NCBI RefSeq assembly: GCF_009769385.1
Contig: NZ_VKAB01000057.1
Location: forward strand, 1-45,766
From: Saccharothrix deserti
GTDB taxonomy: Bacteria > Actinomycetota > Actinomycetes > Mycobacteriales > Pseudonocardiaceae
DNA length: 45,766 bases
Direction of reading: 5' to 3'
This document shows, one piece after another, positions 8,962 through 16,696 of the stretch. Below the pieces are notes generated by a model. The model did no database searches, was not told the origin of the DNA, and was given only the letters and a program-made list of their open reading frames with translations. Each line of letters opens with the position of its first letter. The first letter of the stretch is position 1. The position numbers and the translations under genes were made by a program.

Positions 8962-9015
8962 ACACTACCCGGATTGTCCGACTTCCGCCTATCATCCGAT
9001 TGGTCTTATTAGTCC
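8962..9015 (-). promoter_or_regulatory. Promoter of the CBS gene with upstream imperfect palindrome
   Basis: On the minus strand TAGTGT (8962-8967, preceded by CGGG) lies 7 nt before the GTG start. About 35 bp further upstream is an imperfect inverted repeat, GGACTAATAAGACC (9002-9015). The half-site GGACT resembles half of a DosR/DevR box, but only one half fits well. The island's CGCAAGG direct repeat is absent here. Confidence 0.4.
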
Positions 9016-9071
9016 GATTTCGCCACGCAATGGTCCGCCGGCACGAACAGCGGCGTCGACCAGCGGACCGG

Positions 9072-9296
9072 TCATGCGACCGCACCCCGATCCGGGTCGG
9101 GTGGCGGCCCGCCATCATCGTCGGGTCCGCGTGCCGGGGAGGACGGCGGTGGCGGGGACATGAGGAGGCGGGTCCAGATGACGGCGGCGATCAGCACGCC
9201 GACGACCGCAAACTCACCGGACGACTCGCTGGCTTGCACTGATGATCCAGGCGACGACATCGCAGGGACATCCGACGGATGCCGCCCCTCGCTCAT
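9072..9296 (-). CDS. Possible small single-pass membrane protein
   Basis: A 74-aa frame starting MSEGRHPSDV with one hydrophobic helix (EFAVVGVLIAAVIWTRLLM) followed by a Pro/Asp-rich tail. No clear ribosome site precedes the ATG. A degenerate copy of the island direct repeat lies 39 bp upstream. No family recognised; it may be a short orphan or a remnant. Confidence 0.35.
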   Translation of the reverse strand: MSEGRHPSDVPAMSSPGSSVQASESSGEFAVVGVLIAAVIWTRLLMSPPPPSSPARGPDDDGGPPPDPDRGAVA

Positions 9297-9334
9297 GCTC
9301 GTGTCGTGCGAAGCCTTCGTCACCCAGGGCCATC

Positions 9335-9352
9335 CGTAAGCAGATCGCAAGG
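9335..9352. promoter_or_regulatory. Island direct repeat, degenerate copy
   Basis: CGTAAGC (9335-9341) and CGCAAGG (9346-9352), start-to-start spacing 11 bp. No GGGTANCC element is found at the usual 32-34 bp on the minus side, so its target is unclear: the small gene below or the DUF4142 gene above. Confidence 0.5.
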
Positions 9353-9700
9353 TTCATAGTCGCGGTTTTCCGCCAGAGTGGTACGAGGCCCCGAGAATTC
9401 ACCGGACGCCGGCGATAAAGTCGACGCCAGTGCCGTGACCGCCATTACCGGCGGCCGGGAAGGGTCCTCTCCCGTCCTTGTCTGTGACCGCTGCGGATGC
9501 ACCCGCAACCGGTTGACCAGGTCTTCAGCGCGTTGCAACCGTTCCGGGACCAGACTGTCACGGCCGGCCGCCCGGGTCTCGACCACCCGATCGGGCAGCA
9601 CTTCTGATTTCGCTGCCCCGACTGAACCGCCGCGCATTCCCAGCCGTATTCGCATTTGTCGAACCCCGACAGCCGAAGCGAAGAACCAGGGGATGATCAG
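9353..9700. other. Gap without recognised gene
   Basis: About 350 bases between the direct repeat and the DUF4142 start. Frames crossing it give Arg/Ser/Pro-rich products without homology that I recognise. Nothing else seen. Confidence 0.4.
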
Positions 9701-10537
9701 GTGGCTCCGATCCGATTCATCGTGGCGTGTGTCGTGTGGTCCCTCGCCCTGCTCGCGGGCTCCGCGGGCGCGGTCGCGGCCCAACCCGCGCCCGCCGGAC
9801 AGACCGAGACCACCGAGACCGAGTGGGGTCCACTCGGCCCGGCCGGGCGGGACATGCTGGTGAAGGTGCAGCTGGCCGGCCTGTGGGAAGGCCCCGCAGG
9901 CCGCCTCGGCCTGGAGAAGTCGGCGAACCCGAAGGTCAAGGAAGCCAGCCGTCACCTCATCGCGGGCCACGAGGAACTCGACCGCAAGGTGGCCGAACTG
10001 GGCCGGTTGCTCCAGGTCGAACTGCCGACCGAGTCCAACGCCGACCAGAAGCGCTGGATCGCCGAGATGACCGAAGCGCCCGCCGGCAGCGTCGAGTTCG
10101 ACCGGATCTTCGCCAACCGGCTCCGGGCCGCGCACGGCGGCGTGTTCAAGTTCCTCGCGCAGGTGCGCTCCGGCACCCGGAACACCCTGATCCGCAGCTT
10201 CGCCGAACGGTGCATGACGGTCGTGCTCGACCACATCACCGTGTTGGAGGCGACCGGCCTGGTCGACTTCGACGACACCGAGGCGATCCCACTGGCCACC
10301 CTCGCCGTCGCCGCCGCGCCGACCACGGGCGCCGCCGCGCCCGCTCCCGGCGTGCGGCGCACGACGCCCGTGCCGCAGCCCACAGCCGCCGCGTCCGCGG
10401 ACACCTCCGGCACAGTGCGGGACACCCTGCTCGGCGGCGCACTGCTCCTCACCCTCGGCGCGATGGTGTTCTTCTGGATCAGGGGCAGCGGGTCGGGCGG
10501 GGTCTCCCGTCGGAATCGGCGCGGGACCAGCGGCTGA
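9701..10537 (+). CDS. Secreted, membrane-anchored DUF4142 protein
   Basis: A 278-aa protein with an N-terminal signal peptide (FIVACVVWSLALLAGSAGAVAAQ), a helical DUF4142 domain at about 45-185 (DMLVKVQLAGLWEGPAGRLG, then ASRHLIAGHEELDRKVAELG), a Pro/Ala/Thr linker and a C-terminal hydrophobic helix followed by a basic tail. This is the standard actinobacterial layout: an extracytoplasmic ferritin-like helical bundle anchored at the C-terminus. GTG 9701 was chosen because AGGGGA precedes it and the signal peptide follows directly. Role unknown; often found with stress genes. Confidence 0.85.
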   Translation: MAPIRFIVACVVWSLALLAGSAGAVAAQPAPAGQTETTETEWGPLGPAGRDMLVKVQLAGLWEGPAGRLGLEKSANPKVKEASRHLIAGHEELDRKVAELGRLLQVELPTESNADQKRWIAEMTEAPAGSVEFDRIFANRLRAAHGGVFKFLAQVRSGTRNTLIRSFAERCMTVVLDHITVLEATGLVDFDDTEAIPLATLAVAAAPTTGAAAPAPGVRRTTPVPQPTAAASADTSGTVRDTLLGGALLLTLGAMVFFWIRGSGSGGVSRRNRRGTSG

Positions 10538-10579
10538 CGCCGCTCAGGGCGCTGACGGCGTCGCACCGCGAGGAGGACG

Positions 10580-11068
10580 TCAGGCCGGCGTGCCGAGCGG
10601 GTCCAGTCGTCCGGCACCACCGGCTCGCCGCCCGCCTCGGCGAACGCCGCGAGCGCGTCGACCAACCCCACCCTGGTCTCCGCCGGCATCCGCGAAACGA
10701 TTTTTGCGGATCTCGGCGCGGCGGCGGGTGGCCGTCCGGACCACTCGCTTGCCCTCGGGTGACAGGCCGAGCACGACTTCCCGCCTGGATGTCGAGCCGG
10801 CCTGCCGGACCACGAGGTCGGCGTCGGAGAGGCGGTCCGCCATCCGGGTGGCGGTGTACGGGTTGACCGACAGGTGCTCTGCGAGCGAGGTCGACTTGAG
10901 CGGGCCCCGGCTGTCCAGGACGACGAGCAACCGGAACTGCGCCAACGTGATCGAGTCGCCCACCACGGCGATGGACCGCGCCGACACGGCCACCAGGAGC
11001 CACGACGCGGCGAGCATGGCGTCAGTGAGCGCGTCGATGTCTCCGCTGGAGACCTTGGCCCGGTTCAT
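10580..11068 (-). pseudogene. MarR-family regulator, frameshifted
   Basis: ATG 11068 begins a MarR winged-helix protein (dimer helix at 8-40, then SITLAQFRLLVVLDSRGPL and LAEHLSVNPYTATRMADRL as recognition helix, wing SRREVVLGLSPEGKRVV). After ...RRRAEIRK the reading frame breaks at a run of five Ts (10701-10705, AAAAA in sense). With one A fewer it would continue as IVSRMPAETRVGLVDALAAF, the expected MarR C-terminus. The restored frame then has no early stop and would run antisense into the DUF4142 gene. It is therefore either a decayed gene, a sequencing error, or a slippage site. Confidence 0.75.
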
Positions 11069-11173
11069 GGGAAAGTTGCACCTCAACGCGTGGGCGCGAG
11101 GAATGGTCGACTCGCGGTGCGTGTCGCTCCGCGAGTCGCCGCACCATCATGGCGCAACCCCGCACCCGCCGGA

Positions 11174-11191
11174 CCTGACGAGTACCTGACG
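11174..11191 (-). promoter_or_regulatory. Island direct repeat upstream of marR-like gene
   Basis: Two CGTCAGG heptamers, 11 bp apart (read on the minus strand). A CATGAT -10-like hexamer lies 22 bp downstream. A 23-bp stretch including this repeat (11172-11194) is identical to 40066-40088. Confidence 0.6.
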
Positions 11192-11327
11192 ATCCGCCTC
11201 AGCTCAACGGGGTGAAGTCCCGCGAGGCGACGAAGTCCGGGCCGTGGCCGGGCCGGTGAACGGCTCGATGCCGTGTGTACCGGCCATGCCGTACTCTCCG
11301 CCCAGGTGCAGCTGGGTCGTGGTGTGG

Positions 11328-11813
11328 TCAACTGGTCGGCGCGGGCGATTCGGCGACGATGGTCTCGGCGGCCAGGAACTCCTCGTTGGCGTAGGCGTCG
11401 AACAGCGCGGCCTCGACCAATCCGTACTCGTCGGCGTAGTCGTCGTAGGAGAACTGGCGGACGGTGCCGTTGACCGTGACTGCCTGCCCCTCGGTGAACT
11501 CCTGCTGGTCTCCCTTGGACAGCACCAGCAGGCTGTCGTCGCCGTAGGCGGCCGCGTCCAGCACGACCGACTCCGCGGTCAGGTCGTTCTGCACCGCGGC
11601 GGTGATCGTGACCTGCTCGCCCACGTGCTCGGCTCCGGCGAAGTACTGCGTCTCCGCAGGGGCGGTGGTGGTGGTGGTCTCCACCGTCGTGGTCGTGGTG
11701 GTCGGCGCGTTGTCCGCGGCGGGGTTGTCGTCGGCGGCGCCGCATCCGGTCAAGCCGGTGGCGAGCGCGAGCGCCGCGCTTGCAGCCAACAGCCTCTCGG
11801 TACGTCGTGACAT
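11328..11813 (-). CDS. Lipoprotein with Thr-rich linker and OB-like domain (copy 1)
   Basis: A 161-aa lipoprotein. The signal peptide ends in a lipobox (ATGLTGC) near residue 25. A Thr/Ala linker (residues 30-55) follows, and then a beta-rich domain with HVGEQVTITAAV, DDSLLVLSKG and GQAVTVNGTVRQFSYDDYAD, which resembles OB-fold-like secreted domains. ATG 11813 has GGAG upstream. A paralogue sits at 28987-29487 with the same upstream operator layout. Exact function unknown; it acts outside the membrane. Confidence 0.8.
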   Translation of the reverse strand: MSRRTERLLAASAALALATGLTGCGAADDNPAADNAPTTTTTTVETTTTTAPAETQYFAGAEHVGEQVTITAAVQNDLTAESVVLDAAAYGDDSLLVLSKGDQQEFTEGQAVTVNGTVRQFSYDDYADEYGLVEAALFDAYANEEFLAAETIVAESPAPTS

Positions 11814-11872
11814 GCTCCACCACTCCCGGCCGTGAGTCCGGTCCGTTTCGGTTCTGTCGTTCACCTCCAGCC

Positions 11873-11915
11873 GGATTCCCGTGCGCGGACGCGGGTACCT
11901 TGCGAACGCCTTGCG
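11873..11915 (-). promoter_or_regulatory. Direct repeat plus GGGAATCC promoter of lipoprotein copy 1
   Basis: On the minus strand CGCAAGG occurs twice at 11-bp spacing (11898-11915). After 17 bp comes GGGAATCC (11873-11880). The identical 17-bp spacing is seen before the paralogue at 29.5 kb. Leader about 60 nt with a normal ribosome site. Confidence 0.6.
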
Positions 11916-11975
11916 CCTGAGGTCCGGGCGAAGCTGTTTTCCTGTTCCTCGGACCACGTCACGTCCCACTCCTTC

Positions 11976-13151
11976 TCAGGACCTCGTGGTTTCCGGGGGC
12001 AGCACGGCGACGGGGCACGGTGCGTGGTTGACGACCGTGTGGCTGACCGAACCGAGGAGGGCGCGACTCACCGGTCCCTTGCCGTGGCTGCCCACCACGA
12101 GTAGTCGGGCGCCGGCCGCGGCGGCGAGCAGGACTTCCGCCGGTGAGCCGGTGGTGGTGTACACGGTGCTGCGGACGTCGGGGTACCGCCGTGCGCAGTC
12201 CGCGAGTCCCGCGCCGACCACACCGCCACCCTGCCGGAGTTCGGCCACGGTGTTCGTCTCGACGACCTCCACACCGGGGTCCACGTGGTCGGCCGCGTGC
12301 ACTATCCGGATCTCGGCACCGTGCCGCGAGGCGAAGTCGAATGCGAACCGGACGACAACACCGCTGACCGGCGAGCCGTCCACGCCGACGACGACCAGGC
12401 CTCCGGCCCCGTTCTCCAGGATGACCGCTTCGTCGCGGACGACGACGACGGGCACCGAGCACGACCGGGTCAGCCGGACCGCGGTCGACCCCAGCAGCAG
12501 CCTGGCCACAGCACTCCGATCGGCGTGGCCCACGACGACGAAGGCCGCCTCGTCGGCGCCGAGGAGCACCGCGTCCGCCGGGTCACCCGAGGTGATCTCC
12601 GTTCTCACCTCGACCGCACCGACGGCGCGACACCGCTCGGCGATCATGTCGAGCATGTCCTGGGCCCATCGCCGCATGGATTCCTCACCACCGGCATCCA
12701 CCTGTAGGTCCAGGTGCGCCTGCGTGTAGACCGGCCAGCGCATCCCGTGCACCAGCACCAGAGGCCGATCGAAGGCCGCTGTCTCACGCGCGGCCCAGAT
12801 CGCCGCCCGTACGGACGGCGCCGTGCCATCGATACCCACGACCACCGCACCGTCAGTCCTCAACACCGATTCCTCCTGCCACGATGTCGACCAGCGTGCG
12901 CGGCGCTTCACCAGCACCGCGCCCACGAGCGAGCAGCCAACACCCAGCAGCACAACGGCCGAACTGCCCAGCAGCCACCCGAACGGCAACAGCACCACCG
13001 CGATGACGGCCAGAGCCATCCACGGCCATGCCGGTCGCCACAGCGGTGTCATCGTGCGCAAGGCCGCAGCCAGCCGGGGGTCGCTCGCGGTCAGCTCACG
13101 CTCGATGTCGGCCAAGCGACCTTCGTCGCCGTGGTCGGCTGTCGCTCCCAT
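11976..13151 (-). CDS. DUF3040 membrane domain fused to tandem UspA domains
   Basis: A 391-aa protein. Residues 1-85 are DUF3040-like (IERELTASDPRLAAALR, then two membrane helices at 44-60 and 63-82). Residues about 100-240 and 252-385 are two universal stress protein domains, each with a Walker-like end (VVVGHADRSAVARLLLGS and LLVVGSHGKGPVSRALLGS). Inside the gene AGGAGGAATCG precedes GTG at 12866-12864 (codon 96), an ideal ribosome site exactly where a standalone Usp would start. A cytosolic 296-aa Usp could thus be made from the same gene. The paralogue at 33444-34316 lacks the membrane part. Start ATG 13151 has GGGAGG upstream. Confidence 0.85.
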   Translation of the reverse strand: MGATADHGDEGRLADIERELTASDPRLAAALRTMTPLWRPAWPWMALAVIAVVLLPFGWLLGSSAVVLLGVGCSLVGAVLVKRRARWSTSWQEESVLRTDGAVVVGIDGTAPSVRAAIWAARETAAFDRPLVLVHGMRWPVYTQAHLDLQVDAGGEESMRRWAQDMLDMIAERCRAVGAVEVRTEITSGDPADAVLLGADEAAFVVVGHADRSAVARLLLGSTAVRLTRSCSVPVVVVRDEAVILENGAGGLVVVGVDGSPVSGVVVRFAFDFASRHGAEIRIVHAADHVDPGVEVVETNTVAELRQGGGVVGAGLADCARRYPDVRSTVYTTTGSPAEVLLAAAAGARLLVVGSHGKGPVSRALLGSVSHTVVNHAPCPVAVLPPETTRS

Positions 13152-13322
13152 CGCCGGTCACCTCCCGGTGCTTGCCGGAGGGCCTTCCCGTGGTCCTGAC
13201 CGGTGGCACCCGATCCGGTTGTGGAGTGGGCCCCACCGGTCGTGACCGCGCTCGCCCGATCGCCGCGTGCTTTGGCGGACTGTTGTCCGGTGTCCGCACG
13301 TCCGTGTCCCGCCGCACGCTGG

Positions 13323-13838
13323 TCAGTGCGAGCCGGTTTCCGGTGCCAGCCCGTGCCGCAGCGGGTTGGGATCGGTCACCGGCTCGCCCGCGCCGAGATC
13401 GATGAGCGCCAGTCCGCTGTCCGGGTCGAAGCGCCGCGTCAGCCCGCGCGGCGACTCGATCAGCATCACCTCCAGCGTCGGGCGCACCACCGCGTGGCGC
13501 AGATGGCCGCCTCTGGCGGCGCCGTCCCGCAGTCCGAGCACAACCTGCGCGTGCACCTGCCAGCCACCGTCGTCGGTACGCACCACATCGCCCACCAGCG
13601 AGACCACTTCCGCCTGTTCCTCGACCGGGTTGTCCAGGTACTCCTTCGCCTCCACGTCGTAGAACGCCAGCGTGCACCGGCTGAACGCACCGATCCCGGT
13701 GAACGAGGCGGTCCGCAGTTCCCGCTCGTGCGCGAACACCAGCAACTCGTCCACCACCGAGTCACCGGTCTCCATCACGATGGCGTAATCGCGCACAGCG
13801 TCGGCGTTCAACCGCATGTGCCGAGCCATATCTCCCAC
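13323..13838 (-). CDS. PPC/DUF296 domain protein
   Basis: A 171-aa protein of the PCC/PPC (DUF296) family, normally about 140 aa and trimeric. It shows YAIVMETGDSVVDELLVFA, LRTASFTGIGAFSRCTLAFY and QVHAQVVLGLRDGAARGGHL in order, the last containing the metal/DNA-binding GGHL region. GTG at 13838 is preferred since the decayed copy at 18510 shows the same start context (GGGATCG-GTG). Downstream of the LpqE and SPW genes in the same direction, so possibly their operon partner. Bacterial roles are poorly known. Confidence 0.85.
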   Translation of the reverse strand: MGDMARHMRLNADAVRDYAIVMETGDSVVDELLVFAHERELRTASFTGIGAFSRCTLAFYDVEAKEYLDNPVEEQAEVVSLVGDVVRTDDGGWQVHAQVVLGLRDGAARGGHLRHAVVRPTLEVMLIESPRGLTRRFDPDSGLALIDLGAGEPVTDPNPLRHGLAPETGSH

Positions 13839-13881
13839 CGATCCCGGACCTCTACCAGGCCCGTTGTCGAAATCTTCTCCG

Positions 13882-14076
13882 TCAAGGGCTGCCGCGCCCG
13901 GTCTTGACGTCGTCTACGGCCTGACGGCGGGCGCGTCGGTAGGTGAACGTCGCCGCGGCACTCGTCGCGGCCATCACCACGACGACCGGCTGGTGCCCCT
14001 GCGAGGCGACCGGCGCGGGGTCGGATTCTTCGAATCGTCGACCGGGCGGCGGTTGTTGCGGAATGCGAGAAGTCAC
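13882..14076 (-). pseudogene. Chimeric remnant of two SPW-repeat genes
   Basis: The sense 5' part (PQQPPPGRRFEESDPAPVAS) matches, base for base, the start of the SPW gene at 21234. The 3' part (VVVVMAATSAAATFTYRRAR) matches the end of the neighbouring SPW gene at 20240 (54 of 57 bases at 13931-13987 versus 20274-20330). The whole transmembrane core is missing. The joint lies at about 13988. The frame is still open (64 aa from GTG 14076), but no functional SPW protein can result. It marks a deletion between two tandem SPW genes. Confidence 0.8.
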
Positions 14077-14091
14077 CTGTTCCTCCTTCAT
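13988..14091 (-). repeat. Perfect 104-bp repeat, copy 1
   Basis: Identical over 104 bases to 21146-21249, in the same orientation. It covers the start of an SPW gene, including its AAGGAGGAACAG-GTG initiation site. Perfect identity amid diverged surroundings suggests recent duplication or gene conversion. Confidence 0.9.
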
Positions 14092-14138
14092 CGTCTGCCG
14101 GTGCTCCTTGTGGTGAGCCGGTCCATCCCGCCGTCTCC

Positions 14139-14948
14139 TCACCGGTTCGTCGGTACCGGCCGGGCTTCCAGCACGGTGAACGGTGTTCCCTGTTGGCAGG
14201 TGGTCATCTGGTCCGGCCGCGCCACCCCCTCGACGACGACCTCCGCACCCGCCCGGACGACCTCCGGATCGGCACCGAGCAGCAGGAACTGTCCTCTGTC
14301 GGTGGACAGGACGAGACAGCCCGGTTCCACCCCGGCCTGCACCCGACCGCTCAGCGTCAACGCGGGCCGTGACGGTGAGGTCGGGGACTCCTCCGACGTG
14401 GGCGGACCAGATGTCGACGGACTCCCGCAGGTCAACGGCGGCAGCACGTCACCGTCGCCGGTGGCCTCCACCATCGCGTCGAGCGTCGTCTCCCCGACGC
14501 CCTCGAACGCGAAGGTCAACGGAACCGTCGTGCCGGCAAGCACTTCACGGGTGAAGCCGACGATCCGCAGGTGGTAGGCGGCATGGACACTGCCCGGCTC
14601 GTTCACCACGCCCTCGGCGGGCACGTGGATCCGGTCCACCGGCTCGCTCACGCCGTCGCAATCGCGGTCCGCCCACATCTCGACCCGCGTCGCGGCGTCG
14701 GTCCGCACCCCGACCAGCGCCTCGGGCCGGTCGGCGCGGCTGAGCAGCGTCAACCGGACCGTCGCGTCGTCACCGGGCCGCCAGGCGTGCTCCGGCGGTG
14801 CCTCGACCACGACGTTGCGCAACACCACGTCGCCCACCTGACCGTTGGTCCTCATCGTGCCGCTCTCCAACACCCGCTGCGGTTCACCGCAGGACACCAC
14901 CACGAGCGACACCGCGGCCACCACAGCGAGAACTCGGAAACGGCCCAT
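14139..14948 (-). CDS. LpqE-like lipoprotein, PCuAC-related (copy 1)
   Basis: A 269-aa lipoprotein. The signal peptide ends at SLVVVSC-GEPQR. An LpqE/DUF461-like beta domain follows (GQVGDVVLRNVVVEAPPEHA, then VPLTFAFEGVGETTLDA), related to copper chaperone PCu(A)C. After a Ser/Pro/Thr linker (about 178-195) comes a short beta domain (LSGRVQAGVEPGCLVLSTD). Shorter copies exist at 25608-26153 and, decayed, at 21400-21520. The ATG at 14948 falls 6 nt after the promoter hexamer, so the mRNA is probably leaderless. Metal binding is plausible from the family, not shown here. Confidence 0.85.
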   Translation of the reverse strand: MGRFRVLAVVAAVSLVVVSCGEPQRVLESGTMRTNGQVGDVVLRNVVVEAPPEHAWRPGDDATVRLTLLSRADRPEALVGVRTDAATRVEMWADRDCDGVSEPVDRIHVPAEGVVNEPGSVHAAYHLRIVGFTREVLAGTTVPLTFAFEGVGETTLDAMVEATGDGDVLPPLTCGSPSTSGPPTSEESPTSPSRPALTLSGRVQAGVEPGCLVLSTDRGQFLLLGADPEVVRAGAEVVVEGVARPDQMTTCQQGTPFTVLEARPVPTNR

Positions 14949-14955
14949 ACCCTGC

Positions 14956-15015
14956 GGCTACCCGCCGACGCCCCGCCGAACAACGCCCATCCGCCCTCGT
15001 CAGCCAATCGCAAGG
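14956..15015 (-). promoter_or_regulatory. Direct repeat plus GGGTAGCC promoter of lpqE copy 1
   Basis: Repeat CGTCAGC/CGCAAGG at 11-bp spacing (14998-15015, plus-strand reading), 34 bp, then GGGTAGCC on the minus strand (14956-14963). TAGCCG is followed by 6 nt and the ATG. Confidence 0.75.
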
Positions 15016-15098
15016 TGCGGGTCAGTCCGTCCAACCGGGATCACATCGCGCGAGTAGGCGCTCGAACCGTCGTCTCCACCCGGTCGCGGCGGACGGCG

Positions 15099-15312
15099 TT
15101 GCTGGACATCGACGACACGGCAGCCGAGGCCATCAACGAACTGACCGCCGCCGCGGGAGTGGCACGGCAAGGCGGCCTGAGGATCGCGCTGGCGGCGGAC
15201 GGAAGCGAAAGAGAGTTCGCGCTGTCCCATAGCGCCACAGCCGGCACAGGACGAGCAAGTGGTGTCGCAGGACGGAGCCGAGGTCTTCCTGGAGCCGCGG
15301 CCCGATCGGAGG
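15099..15312 (+). pseudogene. HesB/IscA-like protein, frameshifted remnant
   Basis: From about 15099 the plus strand reads LLDIDDTAAEAINELTAAAG and QGGLRIALAADGSEREFALS, matching the N-terminal half of actinobacterial HesB-like proteins. Around 15232-15241 the frame shifts, and the continuation QVVSQDGAEVFLEPRP is in another frame. The C-terminal third is missing where the convergent stress gene begins. A role in iron-sulfur assembly is no longer possible. No good ribosome site seen. Confidence 0.6.
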
Positions 15313-15315
15313 TGT

Positions 15316-15777
15316 TCAGCGGTCGGGTGTGCCGCCTTGGAGCACCTGAAGTGCCTGATCGACGACGTGGGCCGACACGAGCACCTCGTAGGAGTCGGCT
15401 CGCATCGCGGAAACCGATGAGAAGTCGCGGCGACCACCGGTCAAGGCGTGTCCGATCGCGCCGAAGATCGCGCCGTAGAGGGCCAGCAGCAGGCCCGAGA
15501 TCACCGGGGCGATCCAGTTGAACACGCCGAACAACCAGCCGAACAGAGCACCGATGAGCGCGCCCGACAGGGCCGACCGCCCGGCCGCGCCCAGCACCGT
15601 GAGCCGGCCGGTGACCTGCTCCACGCTGTTCAGCCCTCTTCCGACGATCGCGGTGTGCCGCACGGGGAAGCCGGCGTCGGAGAGCCGGTCGACGACCCGT
15701 TCCGCGTCGGCGTAGGAGGAATAGGAACCGATCAGGACCTGTTCGTCCCGACCCGTCCCGCACTGTGGTGCAGTCAT
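15316..15777 (-). CDS. General stress protein 17M-like membrane protein
   Basis: A 153-aa protein. Residues 12-60 fit the general stress protein (YflT/GS17M) ferredoxin-like fold (VLIGSYSSYADAERVVDRLS). Two hydrophobic segments (GALIGALFGWLFGVFNWIAP and GLLLALYGAIFGAIGHAL) follow, and then a second alpha/beta stretch (SYEVLVSAHVVDQALQVLQG). The ATG at 15777 has GGAGGTG upstream. Such proteins are induced by general stress; molecular function unknown. Confidence 0.8.
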   Translation of the reverse strand: MTAPQCGTGRDEQVLIGSYSSYADAERVVDRLSDAGFPVRHTAIVGRGLNSVEQVTGRLTVLGAAGRSALSGALIGALFGWLFGVFNWIAPVISGLLLALYGAIFGAIGHALTGGRRDFSSVSAMRADSYEVLVSAHVVDQALQVLQGGTPDR

Positions 15778-15889
15778 GGGAACACCTCCACGTCCGATCT
15801 CGCATAGCGGGTTCCCACCGGGCGATCGTCCGACCGCCTCGCGCGTGCGAACGGGTGCTACCTCACTTGGGCCGGCGTGCGCGCGGGCC

Positions 15890-16307
15890 TCACGCGCCGG
15901 TGTTGTCCTCGCCTGGTTCGATCGGCCCGACCTCCAGGAACGGACCATCGCGGGGTGGTTCGCACGCGATGGCGTCGTGCTCGACGAACACCGGTTCGGT
16001 GGTGTTCGGCGGGAAGACCCGAAGACCACCGACTCGGACCTGCGCGCAGTCCGGCGTCTTGGGCGGCGCGCTGGACATGAACAATCCCGCCGACGCGGTC
16101 TCGCCGGGCGCGATCGTCACCACCGAGCCTTCGGTCTCGCGCGTCGCCGGCAGCCCGATCTGCTCGCCGTTCTCGCCTGTGACGTAGGAGACCCCCGGTG
16201 CGCCGTGGAGTGCGCAGGGCTGTGACGCGGTGTTGGTGAACCCCAGGGGAACGTGAGTCCCCTGCATGTCCGTGTTGCCAGGTCCGATGTGGACTCGCAA
16301 GCCCGCA
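15890..16307 (-). pseudogene. DUF4232 domain fragment lacking its N-terminus
   Basis: Minus-strand reading gives LRVHIGPGNTDMQGTHVPLG, FTNTASQPCALHGAPGVSYV and a beta-rich rest ending EVGPIEPGEDNTGA. This is the secreted DUF4232 domain, which normally follows a lipoprotein signal. Signal peptide and start are missing. It is spliced directly onto a truncated site-2 protease, in a different frame, near 16308. A second decayed copy with similar wording lies at 32906-33419. Confidence 0.75.
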
Positions 16308-16692
16308 GGTAGAAAACGATGCCGAGGAGCACGCTGGTCACCGGTCCGGCGGCGGCGACCTTGAACTCCGCGCCGGGACCGCGCGACGGGCCCCTGAGCG
16401 AGGCCAGTCCGCCCAGCATCCACAGCGAGATGCCCTCCACCTGCCGGCCCTCGCGCCTGGCGACCAGGGCGTGCGCCATCTCGTGTGCCAGCAGCGACAG
16501 CAGGAACAGCGTGGCGGCCACCAGACCCGCGAGGAGGTACGCCCAGCCTTCGTACCCCGGGTACACCAGCGGGAATCTGCCCGCGCCGATGCCGAGCACC
16601 AGGAGGAGCACGATGACCAGGACACTCCAGTGCAGGCCCAGCCTGATGCCCCACAACCGTCCCAGGTGGATCGTCGCGCGCACCGTCGTCAC
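16308..16692 (-). pseudogene. Site-2 protease (M50B), truncated after the first catalytic half
   Basis: GTG 16692 begins a protein closely matching the intact protease at 34502-35686. It has RATIHLGRLWGIRLGLHWSV, then the zinc motif HEMAH (HExxH) and VEGISLWMLGGLASL. Homology stops after GPVTSVLLGIVFYLRA, before the second motif (LDG) and the CBS domains. It starts 4 nt after the htrA stop, so an HtrA/site-2 protease operon once existed here. Without the Asp motif it cannot be an active protease. Confidence 0.85.
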
Positions 16693-16696
16693 CCTC

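Noticed and set aside
9214..9402. Minus-strand frame containing LRMALGDEGF, similar to the response regulator's LALGDEGF
   Set aside because: Only about 8 residues match and no receiver motifs surround them; taken as coincidence.
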